This document shows, piece after piece, positions 54,853 through 64,000 of a stretch of 64,000 bases of DNA (the first letter of the stretch is position 1; each line of letters begins with the position of its first letter). The notes under the pieces were generated by a model, which was not told the origin of the DNA, made no database searches, and saw only the letters and a program-made list of their open reading frames with translations. Made by a program: the position numbers and the translations under genes. This stretch comes from Gentiana macrophylla (Eukaryota; Streptophyta; Magnoliopsida; Gentianales; Gentianaceae), in contig CM047805.1 in NCBI GenBank assembly GCA_026214975.1, positions 2,418,001 to 2,482,000 on the forward strand. The letters run 5' to 3'.

Positions 54853-56664
54853 TCATTCTTTCTCGCTCTCAGCTGGCCCAAAGATCTTATTGACGTAATT
54901 ATTTGGTCGATTATCTTCGTACCTATCTCGATCGTGGTCACCCCTATTGTCTTTTTCTCGGCTTGGATATCGATCCCGACGTGGTGATCGATCCCTACGC
55001 CTCTGAGTGTCTCGACCTTGATCAGAATTCTTCCTCTTGTATTCTCTGCGCCCCTTGTGCTCGTTGCACTGAGATCTATCAACCACCTCATCCAGCTTGC
55101 CTTCTTGAATACAAGCGTCGATGTCTCTCTTTAGGTCAGAGCATTCCTCCGTTTCATGACCTACATCCTCATGAAAATCATAATATTTTCTGAGATTTCT
55201 CTTTTCTCGAGGCTTTTTTAGTGGACTCGGTTTCTTTGCTATGACTTTCGAGATCATAATGGCCAAAACTTCTCCGTGGTCGCCCCTGTTGTCTCTTTCT
55301 CGGCTTGGAGATCGATCCCGACGTGGTGATCGATCCCTACGCCTCTGAGTGTCTCGACCTCGATCTCGACCTTGATCAAAATTCTTCCTCAGGAAAATCA
55401 CAATATTTTCTAGGATTTCTCTTTTCTCGAGGCTTTTTTAGTGGACTCGGTTTCTTTGCTATGCCTTTAGAGGTCATAATGGCCAAAACTTCTCCACGCG
55501 ACCGATTGAGTGGGATGAGATCTTTATCGCGCAGAGGTCCTTTCTTTCCTAGACGGTCTGAGATAGGTGCTGTAATGCGGTCCTAGACTGTCGACTTGCT
55601 CTCGGTGTTCTGTCCTTTGGACTGATTCTTATTCGGACCTCGATTGTCCTTCTTCGAATCCATCCAGTCGGATTGGGTGTGTTTACGCACTGCCTCTTCC
55701 CCTTGACAGAATCTGTGCACCACATTAACATACTCATCCATGGTATGAGGGACATCCCTGCTCAACTTCATATACAACTTTGTATTACACAGCCCTCCCA
55801 CAAACAACGTGATCAGAAGTCGGTCATCTGCGTCCTTGACTTGCATGGCCTCGAGATTGAACCTCTTCAGATATTCTAGCACTGTTTCATCCTTTTGTTG
55901 CTTCATATTCATGAGGTGTGTGGCGCTTAAGTGAAATTTCTTGTTTACAATAAACGCATCTCCAAACTTGCGAGCTAACATGGTAAAACTGGAGATTGAC
56001 CCAGGTCGTAGCTTGTTAAACCATTCTCTGGCTCGACCAACGAGCAGCGTCTCGAAAGCCCGACATCGCATCGCATCGGGTGCGCCGTCCAACCTCATCT
56101 GAGATAGATACCTATGTAGATGATCCTCAGGGTCAGTGGTGCTGTCATAGGGTTCTATCTTTGGTATCTTAAACCACTTGGGTTTTGGAAACTCTTCAAT
56201 CTCCTTAGTGAAAGGTGATTGCAACCACAGAGAGACCTGACTTTTTCCCAGAATAACGTCCAGCTTTTGCCTGACGCTGTCCTCATCCATCCTTTGATGT
56301 TTCTGTTGGATCTTGCGTCTTCTTCTCTTCACGGAGCTAGAAGACGCACTGACTTCGTCCCCCGGTGCTCTCTTGGGCTTTTCTACAGCATCTTTCTTAC
56401 CGCCATCTGCTTGCTGCTGTGCCATGAACGCCTCTGCTATAATCCTGGACATTAATTCATGGTCAGCCCCTGCTAGTTGATCCACAATAACTTGGTGTTC
56501 CGGAGCGAGACCTTGCATCTTCGTTTGGGGATCCTCATGGATAGGATCCATTTCCCGAACCTTTGCTCCTTGTGGATCCAGATCCACTTGTTTATGGAGT
56601 TGCGAACCTTGTTGATCTGTGGCCTTAGAGTTGGCTTTACTGACGGTTTATCCTTGGGAGGCAT
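54853..56664 (-). pseudogene. Element C gag with partial internal duplication
   Basis: ATG at 56664 (MPPKDKPS), a frameshift near 56590, then more than 330 open codons: LAPEHQVIVDQLAGADHELM, SPFTKEIEEFPKPKWFKIPK, DPEDHLHRYLSQMRLDGAPD, GRAREWFNKLRPGSISSFTM, KFGDAFIVNKKFHLSATHLM. Stop at 55583. The nucleocapsid part (KYYDFHEDVGHETEEC) has lost the first Cys of the CX2HX4HX4C knuckle. The Arg/Asp-rich tail QRRRDRSPRRDR appears twice because part of the sequence is duplicated (see repeat 54939-55497). Confidence 0.9.
54939..55497. repeat. Partial tandem duplication in element C nucleocapsid region
   Basis: GATCGATCCCGACGTGGTGA and CGATCCCTACGCCTCTGAGT occur near 54970 and 55313; TTTCTCTTTTCTCGAGGC and TAGTGGACTCGGTTTCTTTG occur near 55196 and 55416. 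The second copy lacks the roughly 130 bp in between, which includes the zinc-knuckle coding part. Confidence 0.88.
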
Positions 56665-56711
56665 CGTGATCTTGATGTATTAACAGTAGAAGACCCTCCT
56701 TCTAGCGCCAA

Positions 56712-57211
56712 TGACGATGACAAATTATATCACCTAATTAATCCGGGCTTCTATGAATCTAGTGTTGAATATCCAAAACCCTAATGCCCTATGAACGTGG
56801 TGGTGATTGATGTAATTTGCGGCTGAGTCTAAGAGCTTGTCTTAGATTGCCTACGTAGTTCCTGGAATCAAGCCTTACGTAGTTCCTGGAACGTAGTATA
56901 TATAGCGATAATGCGTGCCCTAACTCTAATATTAGGTCGGCTCTAGCTATTGTCACGTTTACCCTTCGTGGGCCTTACCCTTTGCCCAAGTTATCATACA
57001 AATAATGGGCCTTCGTAGCTGGTGCAGACTATGTCCTTGAGGCCGACTGAATCGACCTGCGATAGCTGAATCGAGGAACTTTATCCTACACTGCTCGACT
57101 GTCGATCGTTCTAGACTATCTTGAGACTCGACATGCGTACCTTGGTAATTACTCATAACGTGAGGACCAACCGATAGACGTCACGTGGAGGGGTGGAATC
57201 TCGTATCGTCA
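56712..57211 (-). repeat. Element C 5' LTR
   Basis: 500 bp; a short deletion and rearrangement near 56850 (CCTACGTAGTTCCTGG) compared with the 3' LTR. Primer site TTGGCGCTAGAAGGAGG at 56711 downward. Confidence 0.94.
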
Positions 57212-58700
57212 GGGGGGCTTGGCTTCGGGACTTAGAGTAGTTTAATTTAGCACTGTTGGGCAAATAGGCTTCGCGGCTTATGCAATCCCCTGCATCTTTT
57301 GTGGCACAGGTTCAACGCGGCAATTACTTTGATGATAGTATTTTTCTAGCAGCTCGCTTAGGGGCGAGGCCATCCTACCTGTGGCGAAGTATTCTGGATG
57401 TCCGGGACTTAATGATCAATAGAATGAGGTGGCGTGTGGGGGACGGTGATTTAGTTTTTGTCTTCCACGATGCTTGGACGGTGCTGCAGCCGTCGTTCCG
57501 AATACCATTAGCAGGACATGAGCTTCCAACGGATGTGAAAGGTTCAGACTTATTCCTTCTTCATATGCGTCTTGGGATGCCCTCGTATTAAGGAGTTGTT
57601 TCATCCATGGGAAGGTGAAGCGACGTATAGCCCCGGGTTATCATCCAGACAAGTAGATTTGGCATTATTATCGTAAGACAGTTTACAAGGTGGAGTCGGC
57701 CTACTTCCCGACGCTTTCACTTTATCAGCCTTCTCTCACGGTCTTGCGACCATCATCATCGGGAGGACCTGACAAGGTTTGGAGAGTGTGTTGGCAGGTT
57801 CCTTTGCAACCATGTATTCAACACTTTTTATGGCGATGCCTTCATGATTTCCTAGCCATTGGACAGGGCTTGTTGTGGCGTGGAATGAGGGATGGTGTGT
57901 GCTTGTCTTATGGGGAGACGGTTGAGACGTTGAAGCATTGTTTATTTGATTGTGAGCTGGCGGAGAGAATTTGGGAAACATCACCTTTTTGGGCAGCTGA
58001 CGTGGACTCATCTCTCATCTTCTATTGAGGATCTCTTTACGTGTTTGATTGAAGAGAGAGGAATGAAGGGGGTGCGCAGTTTGCATGGCTCTTGTGGGGT
58101 ATTTGGAAGACGAGGTGCTCTGCTGTCTTTGAGGGTCAACCGGTTCGAGTCTCAGCGGTTTGTGCGTACGCTCGGATTGCTGTGGGAGAGTATGTGGAGG
58201 CGTTTGGTGTCCAGTGGATGAGGCAGCAATACATGGATAGGTGGGGGAAACCACCACATAGGACAATAAAATGCAATGTGGATGCATCGGTGGTAGAGAC
58301 ATGGGCAGGGGTTGGTCTCATCTGTATGGATAGTCAGGGCGCATACCACTTTGACCCAGGGGAGGTGATTGATCTTATGGAGCTGAGAACTATATACCTG
58401 GCTTTGGTGGAAGCGGAACATTTGGGCATTCAGGTTTTGGAGGTGGAGAGTGATTGTTTGTCTCTCTCGGCCCGTGGAAGATGTCAATCTGTTTGGTAGC
58501 TTGACACAGGAGTGCTTGGCTCATCACTATAGGTTTACTTCGGTTGGTTTTTCATTTATTCAGCACTCCAAAAATGTCGCAGTGCATCTTTTGGCGTGTC
58601 ACGCCCTTTTGATACCTGATGTTTTTCTTGGGGCACCTCTCCCTCAGCGGATGTTGTCTCCGTCTGTTTGGCGGATTTGATTAATAAATGGCTTTGTTCG
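57212..58700 (+). pseudogene. LINE (L1-type), right part: RT tail, zinc-binding and RNase H
   Basis: Continuation of the LINE split by element C. Blocks: LGF-G-LE-FNLALLGK-ASRLMQ (57218-57290), ARLGARPSYLWRSILDVRDL and MRWRVGDGDLVFVFHDAW (to about 57480), the zf-RVT region KVWRVCWQVPLQPCIQHFLW with ETLKHCLFDCELAERIWETS (57770-57980), and an RNase H with IKCNVDASVVETWAGVGLIC (58265-58325) and LRTIYLALVEAEHLGIQVLE. A final piece reads AVHLLACHALLIPDVFL. It ends near 58700 in a short A-rich tail (GTGAAAAAAAG). Stops and frameshifts between blocks. The RNase H first Asp (NVDAS) is present. Confidence 0.88.
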
Positions 58701-59118
58701 TGAAAAAAAGATTTTTTTCATTTCAAATAAGAAAGAAGGAGAAAACACCAAGAAATGAAGGGCGGCAATGTAGATTGTAAAGAAAATTACATATAATAAT
58801 TATATTTTAACTTAATGTATACAAATATTTACAGAAAAAAGTCAATCTTGTATCGAGTCTATAAATAAAATAATGATAATTTTTAGGAGGAAAAATAAAG
58901 AAAATTAAAGATAAGACTTAAGGACATGTTTGATACAGAGAAATACTAAGAAAAGAAAAGTGTTGAGAATAAAATTTAGAAAAGAAAAGACGAGAAAAGA
59001 AAAGACTGGATTTTCACAATGTGTTTGGTTGCGCATAGAAAAGATGTTGAGAATCTACTTAATTCTCAACTATGTTGTTTGGTTTGGAGAATAGAACCAA
59101 GAAAAGAAAAGATGAAAA

Positions 59119-59120
<2 letters not shown>

Positions 59121-59202
<82 letters not shown>
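59121..59202. repeat. (AT)n(GT)n microsatellite
   Basis: About 62 bp of AT followed by about 20 bp of GT. Inside the Tourist-like element. Confidence 0.95.
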
Positions 59203-59423
59203 ATGCGTATATATTGGCGGATCAGAGAAAGTTTTGCTCAGTGGGGTCCATAAATCTTTTTTGAAGTAAATATTTTTTTCACGGGTCCGAATAGGTCCGT
59301 AAATCATTTTTTAAAATATATACTTTTTGTCACGAGTCCGAAATAACTTTTTATAGGTAAAATATAGAGTTTTCTTATTTTTAACGGTGTCTGCGGACCC
59401 TATATAAGTTAAGGTGCATCCAC

Positions 59424-59426
<3 letters not shown>

Positions 59427-59493
<67 letters not shown>
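59427..59493. repeat. (TA)n microsatellite
   Basis: About 67 bp of TA dinucleotides. Confidence 0.95.
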
Positions 59494-59495
<2 letters not shown>

Positions 59496-59896
59496 TATTG
59501 ATGAACACATATGTAAATATTGATAAAAATAGAATTGGCCTGGTCATGAAATAGTAGGAAAATTAGAAGAAAAAAAATATTGACTTAATCAAAATAAAAT
59601 AGTAATAACCAATAGACATCAATAAAAACTAGCAATATTCCACGGCAAAAAAATAAATAAATAAATAATAAATAAAAAATCAAATTGAGAAATGGGAAAC
59701 TTTTCTTTTCTCATAAAACATTTCTTTGGGTAGAGATGAGAATCAAAAGCAAGGAAAAGAATCATTTTTTGAGAAAAAATAGCGAGTTGAGAAAAGTGTG
59801 TTTTCTATTTTATAGTAACCAAACATGTCAAAATTGAGAAAAGAAAAGAAATATTTTATTTTCTCACATTATTTCTCCGTACCAAACATGCCCTAA

Positions 59897-60639
59897 AGAT
59901 CTAAATCATCAAATCTCAATTTTCTTTTCGATAAATACTCTCCTTTCACTTGCAACAAAACCCATAGTATAGAAACTTGATGTATTTTTCAGAAACCTTG
60001 GTGAGAGAATCTGTTTATAAATTTAAAAAAAAAAAAAAAACTAAATTTAAAGAACTTCAAATATGGTATCCTCCGCTCATGTATCTCATATCCACGATTG
60101 AGTTCTTTTTCAATATCGGCCACAATATATACTTTTCAAACGTCTTCTCAACCAATAGGTTTTAACGAAGCATATTATAGTGCCATGTGATGAGGGTCGG
60201 ACTAAGCATTGCCACGTGTCGTTCATAAAGTAGCTAAGTAGTAAATGAAGACAGATAAATAATAGCATTAATTGCCAGGTGCTTTGTGTGGAACTTGAGT
60301 ACAGACATAGACCCAGGTGGGAGGTCTGACATGTCCTTCTGAACAAACCACCGCAGGTCGGCTCGGTCATAAGGGATGTCGGTTAAATGCAGTTCGGGCC
60401 GAGACGGCCTACGAGGGCTCGACGCAGGTCGGCCAGAGCCTTCCATATTTGTTATTTACACACGTGCATATATTTACAAGATAAACATGAAAAGATCCTT
60501 TTGTTATTCTCTGATCCTTTCGTTTAAACCACCGTGATTATCTCCTAAAATTAAGGGATTGACAGGCTAAGAAAAATCCTTAGCTGTTACGAAATAGAGT
60601 CCTTGAAAGACAAGGCACAAGCATGCCATGGACGACATT
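59897..60639. other. Unassigned DNA between Tourist-like element and LTR remnant
   Basis: No gene seen. The part from about 60190 on contains GGTCGG/GAGGTCGG phrases like those of Tat LTR U3 and may belong to the remnant at 60640. Confidence 0.4.
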
Positions 60640-60870
60640 TGCTCTATATAAACGATCCTAAGGAACTATGATAGACTTGATTCCTGAACAATTACAGGAC
60701 ACGTAGGCAATTTGGGATTCAATATCTCAGGCTCAGTCTAAATCACATAACAAATCTTCTTATTTTAGGGTTTGATTCTTGTTATAATTGTCACTAGGGT
60801 AATTTCGGCCTGCATTATATCATAGACGGTTTCCAGTATCGCCGTGTTTATTTAACCGACATCCAATAGG
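60640..60870 (+). repeat. Diverged LTR-like remnant related to the Tat LTRs
   Basis: CTATATAAACG, then GGAACTATG, CTTGATTCCTGAACAATTAC, AGGACACGTAGGCAATTTG and a late GGCTCAGTCTAA follow the same order as the R/U5 part of element A's LTR (CTTGATTCCTGGACGATTAC, AGGATACGTAGGCAATC, AGACTCAGCC). Boundaries are unclear; C/G-rich text from about 60190 may be its U3. No internal region follows, so it may be a solo LTR. Confidence 0.55.
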
Positions 60871-61025
60871 TAATACTATTTAATCCCATCATTAACTGAT
60901 TGTCTATTGATAGTAATTTATTTTTGTTTACTTGATGATTCAAAAATGTGTTCTATTAAATGCTGTTAACGAGCCGAGTCGAACCGAGTATCAGTTGTTC
61001 AAATTATTGTTTATTTAGGTCACGA

Positions 61026-62980
61026 TGTAACGCCCCGTTCCCGGACACCGAGTCCTCATCCGGAAAAGGAACGTTCGGCACGTATCAAATAAAATAAATT
61101 CACTTTATACGTAAGTCTCTACTACGTCGTATCGAGTTAAGCAAAACGGAAGCAAAAGACTCGGGTATATTTTTTTCCTAATAACCAAGAATAGAAACTT
61201 AATATCTAAAGAATGAAATGTAACATTGGAAATCAAACGAAACCAAAATGTACGAACACCTCCAAAGGAAAACTAAAAAGAAATTACAAAGTTTCCAAAC
61301 CAACTTCAAGTCTATAAATGAAAACAAGAACAAATAAACTCTTCAACTTCGGCGTCCTTAAACATCGTCATCAAAGTCCTCGTCGATCTCTGGATCAACC
61401 TGTTCATCTTCTCTCCCCCAAACACATAAATAAACATGCATTTGAGGTAAGTACATTCTACATAGTAAGAAGTAGAATCTACAAATTAACTAAGGCTCTT
61501 TAACAAGTTTTATTATAATAATTATCTTTACGAGACCGACTCAATCTGAGGTTCATTCCATGTCCATCAACATGTCATGACTATACCTTTCTAGCTTAAC
61601 TTATCTTGTTTACGTCATCACTCAATGGAACTATGCATGATGTGTATCCATCACGAGATATACTAGCCAACTACGGTGAATAGCACCGATAGTCCCGGGA
61701 TCTCCCCGGTATGCATATACGTTCGATGAATTTCCTCCACTACCCTTCAGCTTTTTGATCCAGTAGCTTTGTTCACCTTTTATGAACGTATCATATCGCC
61801 GATATGGAATGGTGCCTAACCGAGAATAGGTGACGTTTATCTTTTACTACACTTATGTAATTATTATTGTGTATTAACTAGCCACCTAAGTGTTTTCAAA
61901 GTGAAACTCACCTTATCAATTCTACTCCCTCACTTAGACAACTAGACATCACATCCTATCAAGTACACAGACATTGATGAACTCGAGTTCATCAAAGCTT
62001 TCATGCCCTTCCGACGGATCTGAACTTCAACTCCCTTTAAGAGTACATCCGGTGCTGAAACTAAACGAATCGGAAGCTCAATCGAGGCTTGTTTAAGCTT
62101 AATTAATGTTATTAGATCAAGAATTAACATTTAAAACTCATTACATGACTTAAAACAGCATTCTCCTCAAAACATGGGTCAGTGTGGGTGCGCACCGAAA
62201 GCCAGTGCAGGCACCGGACGACCAGAGACATTCAGGATGTCTCTCGCCCGGCCGATCTGCAAAGATCGAACACAGTGCAGTGCACCCACCAGAACAAAAA
62301 CATTGGACCTTACGCCGGCCCGGTGTGTAAGATTTAGAGTCTGAGTGCGGGCGCACCATACGACCAGAAAGTCCCCAAACTCTATTTTTTGCACTTTTAC
62401 GATCCCTACTCCAATCCAAACAAGTTTAACATCGAAATTACTCATAATTAGCAGAAAAAATTGACCTTTACAGGACCATAACACCCTATGATTCTTAAAC
62501 ATCCCGTAGTATGAATTCTAACATCCAAAACATCAACAAAATCACAACTTAAACCCCATAAGCCGTGATTAATGTGTAGGAAGACCTTCTTACCTTTTAG
62601 CAAGCTAATCCAAGTCCAAATCCTCAGAAAATCTGTAGAAACTTACACTTTTGCATAGAAACCTATATGATCCAATCCAAATTTTCATTAGAATCGATCA
62701 CAAGCTTCTAACACATCAAGACTACAAGAGGTATGAGTTTTGATATTCAAAACTCATCCAAGAACACATCTAGGTCGAATTACATACCTTAACAAAGCTC
62801 TGATCTTTGAGTATTGAAACGACGCTCTCCTCACGACGATTCCAACGCTCTACTCGAATCTGAAAACGGTTGAGATTCAACTTAGAAAATGGAAGAAATC
62901 TCTCAGCCCTTCTTTTCAAACTTTCACACGCAGGAAGAGGGATATTGGAAGAAGGAAATATTTTTTTTATTTTTATTTTT
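61026..62980. other. LTR-like sequence starting TGTAACGCCCCG, no gene
   Basis: Starts TGTAACGCCCCGTTCCCGG, a beginning seen in many plant LTRs. I find no second copy in the window and no clear end, so this could be a solo LTR or part of an element. Only short open frames follow. GC-rich block at 62170-62370 (CCAGTGCAGGCACCGG, CGGCCCGGTGTG) with no recognised product. Confidence 0.35.
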
Positions 62981-62989
62981 TGAAGAGAT

Positions 62990-64000
62990 TTTTTTTTTTA
63001 ATTTTTAAGAAGGGTTATTTTATTCAACAGGCCCAAAAAGGCAGCAAAAGGCAAAATTTACAAGGTAGTTGATCATGCTAAGATCTACCCAAAGATCAAC
63101 CCAAAGAAACTCTACAAAAAACTAGTCTAAGGACCTAGCTAACCGAAGGTTTCTGACCCTTTCAAAAGCTTTAGCTACAAAACTATAGGTTGGAGGTCTA
63201 TCCTCATCGCAATCATGCTTAACATTGTTTCTCCACATCCAAATACCATAGGTTTCTTCCTTCCACATATACTTCCATTTCTCTCTTTCACTTCTTGTTA
63301 ACTGAGTACTCTTCAAGTTGCATAAAATCCATTCTTTAGTAGTCATTGCTCCAAAAACTCAGTTCTTAGTTTCTCGGGTACACATTCTTTCCATATTTCT
63401 TTAGCCCAATGGCAATCCCTAATCGCATGCATAGTGGTCTCATCAATCTCTCCACATAAAGTACACAAATGTGAGTCTGCAACATGTCTATATTATAGCA
63501 AATCAGCAACAGGTATAGCATTGTGGGCAATGCTCCAAATTAGATAAGTCCTTCTAGTTGGGCCTTTTAACTCCCATATAGCCTTCCAAATTGGCTCAGG
63601 TGCAGGTTGCTCTGTTTGGGATGTAAGAAAAGCATACCCTAATGCCACTGAATAATTTTCATTAGGTCCCAGAATCCACTTAGCTGTATTATGATCCAAG
63701 TTCAAGCCAGTTTGCAGTTGACACTACAAGAAAAACAGTTTTTTGCTACACTATTGTTTGCCGCACAACAAAAAAAATGTAGCTATAGATTTACTTTTAG
63801 CCACATAAGCGTGGCAAAAGAGTCTAACTAAGTGCTATTAGCCACATTTTTTTTGTGTGTGTGGCAAAAACTAGTGTAGCAATAGAGTGTTTTTTTTTTT
63901 TGTAGTGTGACCAAAAGCTTTACATATGCCTCTCCAGGTTGGTATGCATTTTGTGACCTTGGTCATTGTCCCCCCAAAAGAACCTTCTGCATATTCTTTC
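62990..64000 (-). pseudogene. Second LINE (L1-type), RT tail and zinc-binding region, minus strand
   Basis: From the window end inward on the minus strand: RICRRFFWGDNDQGHKMHT (63930-64000), then, after a MITE insertion, the zf-RVT region KWILGPNENYSVALGYAFLT, PIWKAIWELKGPTRRTYLIW, SIAHNAIPVADLL (63493-63705), HVADSHLCTLCGEIDETTMH and DCHWAKEIWKECVP (63360-63490), and MWKEETYGIWMWRNNVKHDC (63200-63290). It ends in poly-T on the plus strand (poly-A tail of the LINE) near 62990-63010. Stops occur at each joint. A different copy from the LINE at 41950-58700. Confidence 0.85.
63722..63907. mobile_element. CACTA-type MITE, 186 bp
   Basis: Begins CACTACAAGAAAAAC and ends TTTTTTGTAGTG, an inverted repeat beginning with CACTA. 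Flanked by the 3-bp duplication TGA (63719-63721 and 63908-63910), as expected for the CACTA superfamily. Inner text contains inverted phrases (TAGCCACA ... GTGGCAAA). Inserted in the minus-strand LINE. Confidence 0.88.

Larger units (their letters stand above)
42252..57211 (-). mobile_element. Element C: Tat-lineage retrotransposon, pol deleted, with nested copia
   Basis: LTRs 42252-42760 and 56712-57211; flanked by GGGGG on both sides (42247-42251 and within 57212-57217). Minus strand: gag, protease, then a direct jump to the last few codons of integrase. Plus strand: antisense gene 43168-45400. A complete copia insertion (45402-53550) lies inside, so the Tat sequence itself is about 6.8 kb. 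LTR divergence is a few percent by eye, older than element B. It is inserted in a LINE. A non-autonomous derivative that kept gag, protease and aORF. Confidence 0.95.
58922..59893. mobile_element. Tourist-like (PIF/Harbinger) non-autonomous element, 972 bp
   Basis: Terminal inverted repeats GGACATGTTTGATACAGAGA (left) and GGGCATGTTTGGTACGGAGA (right, reverse complement), flanked by TAA on both sides (58919-58921, 59894-59896). TIR sequence and 3-bp TAA duplication fit the Tourist group. Subterminal parts are rich in GAGAAAAGAAAAG and inverted CTTTTCTTTTCTC. Two long TA arrays lie inside. No coding capacity. Confidence 0.75.

Noticed and set aside
1..64000. CRISPR arrays, operons, bacterial promoters
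   Set aside because: Plant nuclear DNA; the direct repeats found lack the regular repeat-spacer pattern.

Overview
The window is nuclear DNA of a land plant, most likely a eudicot. Evidence is plant-type LTR retrotransposons (Tat-lineage Ty3/gypsy and Ty1/copia), plant Helitron and L1-type LINE remnants, plant MITEs, and spliced fragments of plant genes (a pectate lyase, a bHLH factor, a kinesin). The species cannot be named from the sequence. I found no complete host gene: almost everything is transposable-element DNA, much of it nested and broken.

Layout. 1-3167 (minus): N-terminal half of a Helitron Rep/helicase gene, cut by the window edge. 3168-8045: AT-rich DNA with a cluster of ACGTCGT palindromes, a hairpin and a small foldback element. 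8046-10561: a Helitron-like 3' terminus followed by fragments of a bHLH and a pectate lyase gene, both minus strand. 10562-20350: element A, a full-structure but heavily mutated Tat-lineage retrotransposon (plus). 20351-21026: a short remnant with one kinesin exon (minus). 21032-30087: element B, a related Tat element (minus, young) that lacks most of its reverse transcriptase. 31289-33315: a non-autonomous Helitron filled with tandem repeats. 33317-35358: duplicated AT-rich blocks and a possible copia LTR. 35359-38550: a 5'-truncated copia fragment carrying an organellar 23S rRNA piece, flanked by 25-bp repeats. 39355-40464: a DNA transposon with long inverted repeats. 41950-58700: a LINE split by element C (42252-57211, Tat, minus), which is itself split by a copia element (45402-53550). 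58922-59893: a Tourist-like element. 60640-62980: LTR-like remnants. 62990-64000: a second LINE (minus) holding a 186-bp CACTA-type MITE.

The most informative system is the family of elements A, B and C. Each carries gag-pol on one strand and, between pol and the 3' LTR, a convergent antisense gene with two predicted introns, its own TATA-like signal, a conserved domain resembling the Pfam family called putative gypsy type transposon, and a C-terminal coiled-coil part. A hairpin sits between the polypurine tract and the antisense promoter in B and C, with a degenerate form in A. B and C have lost RT (B) or RT, RNase H and integrase (C) through separate deletions at short direct repeats, yet keep gag, protease and the antisense gene. 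They therefore look like non-autonomous derivatives needing enzymes in trans.

Insertion order readable from the nesting: LINE first, then element C into it (TSD GGGGG), then copia into C exactly at the antisense-gene stop codon (TSD CTGAT). B is the youngest Tat copy, with nearly identical LTRs and a perfect TSD. A is the most decayed.
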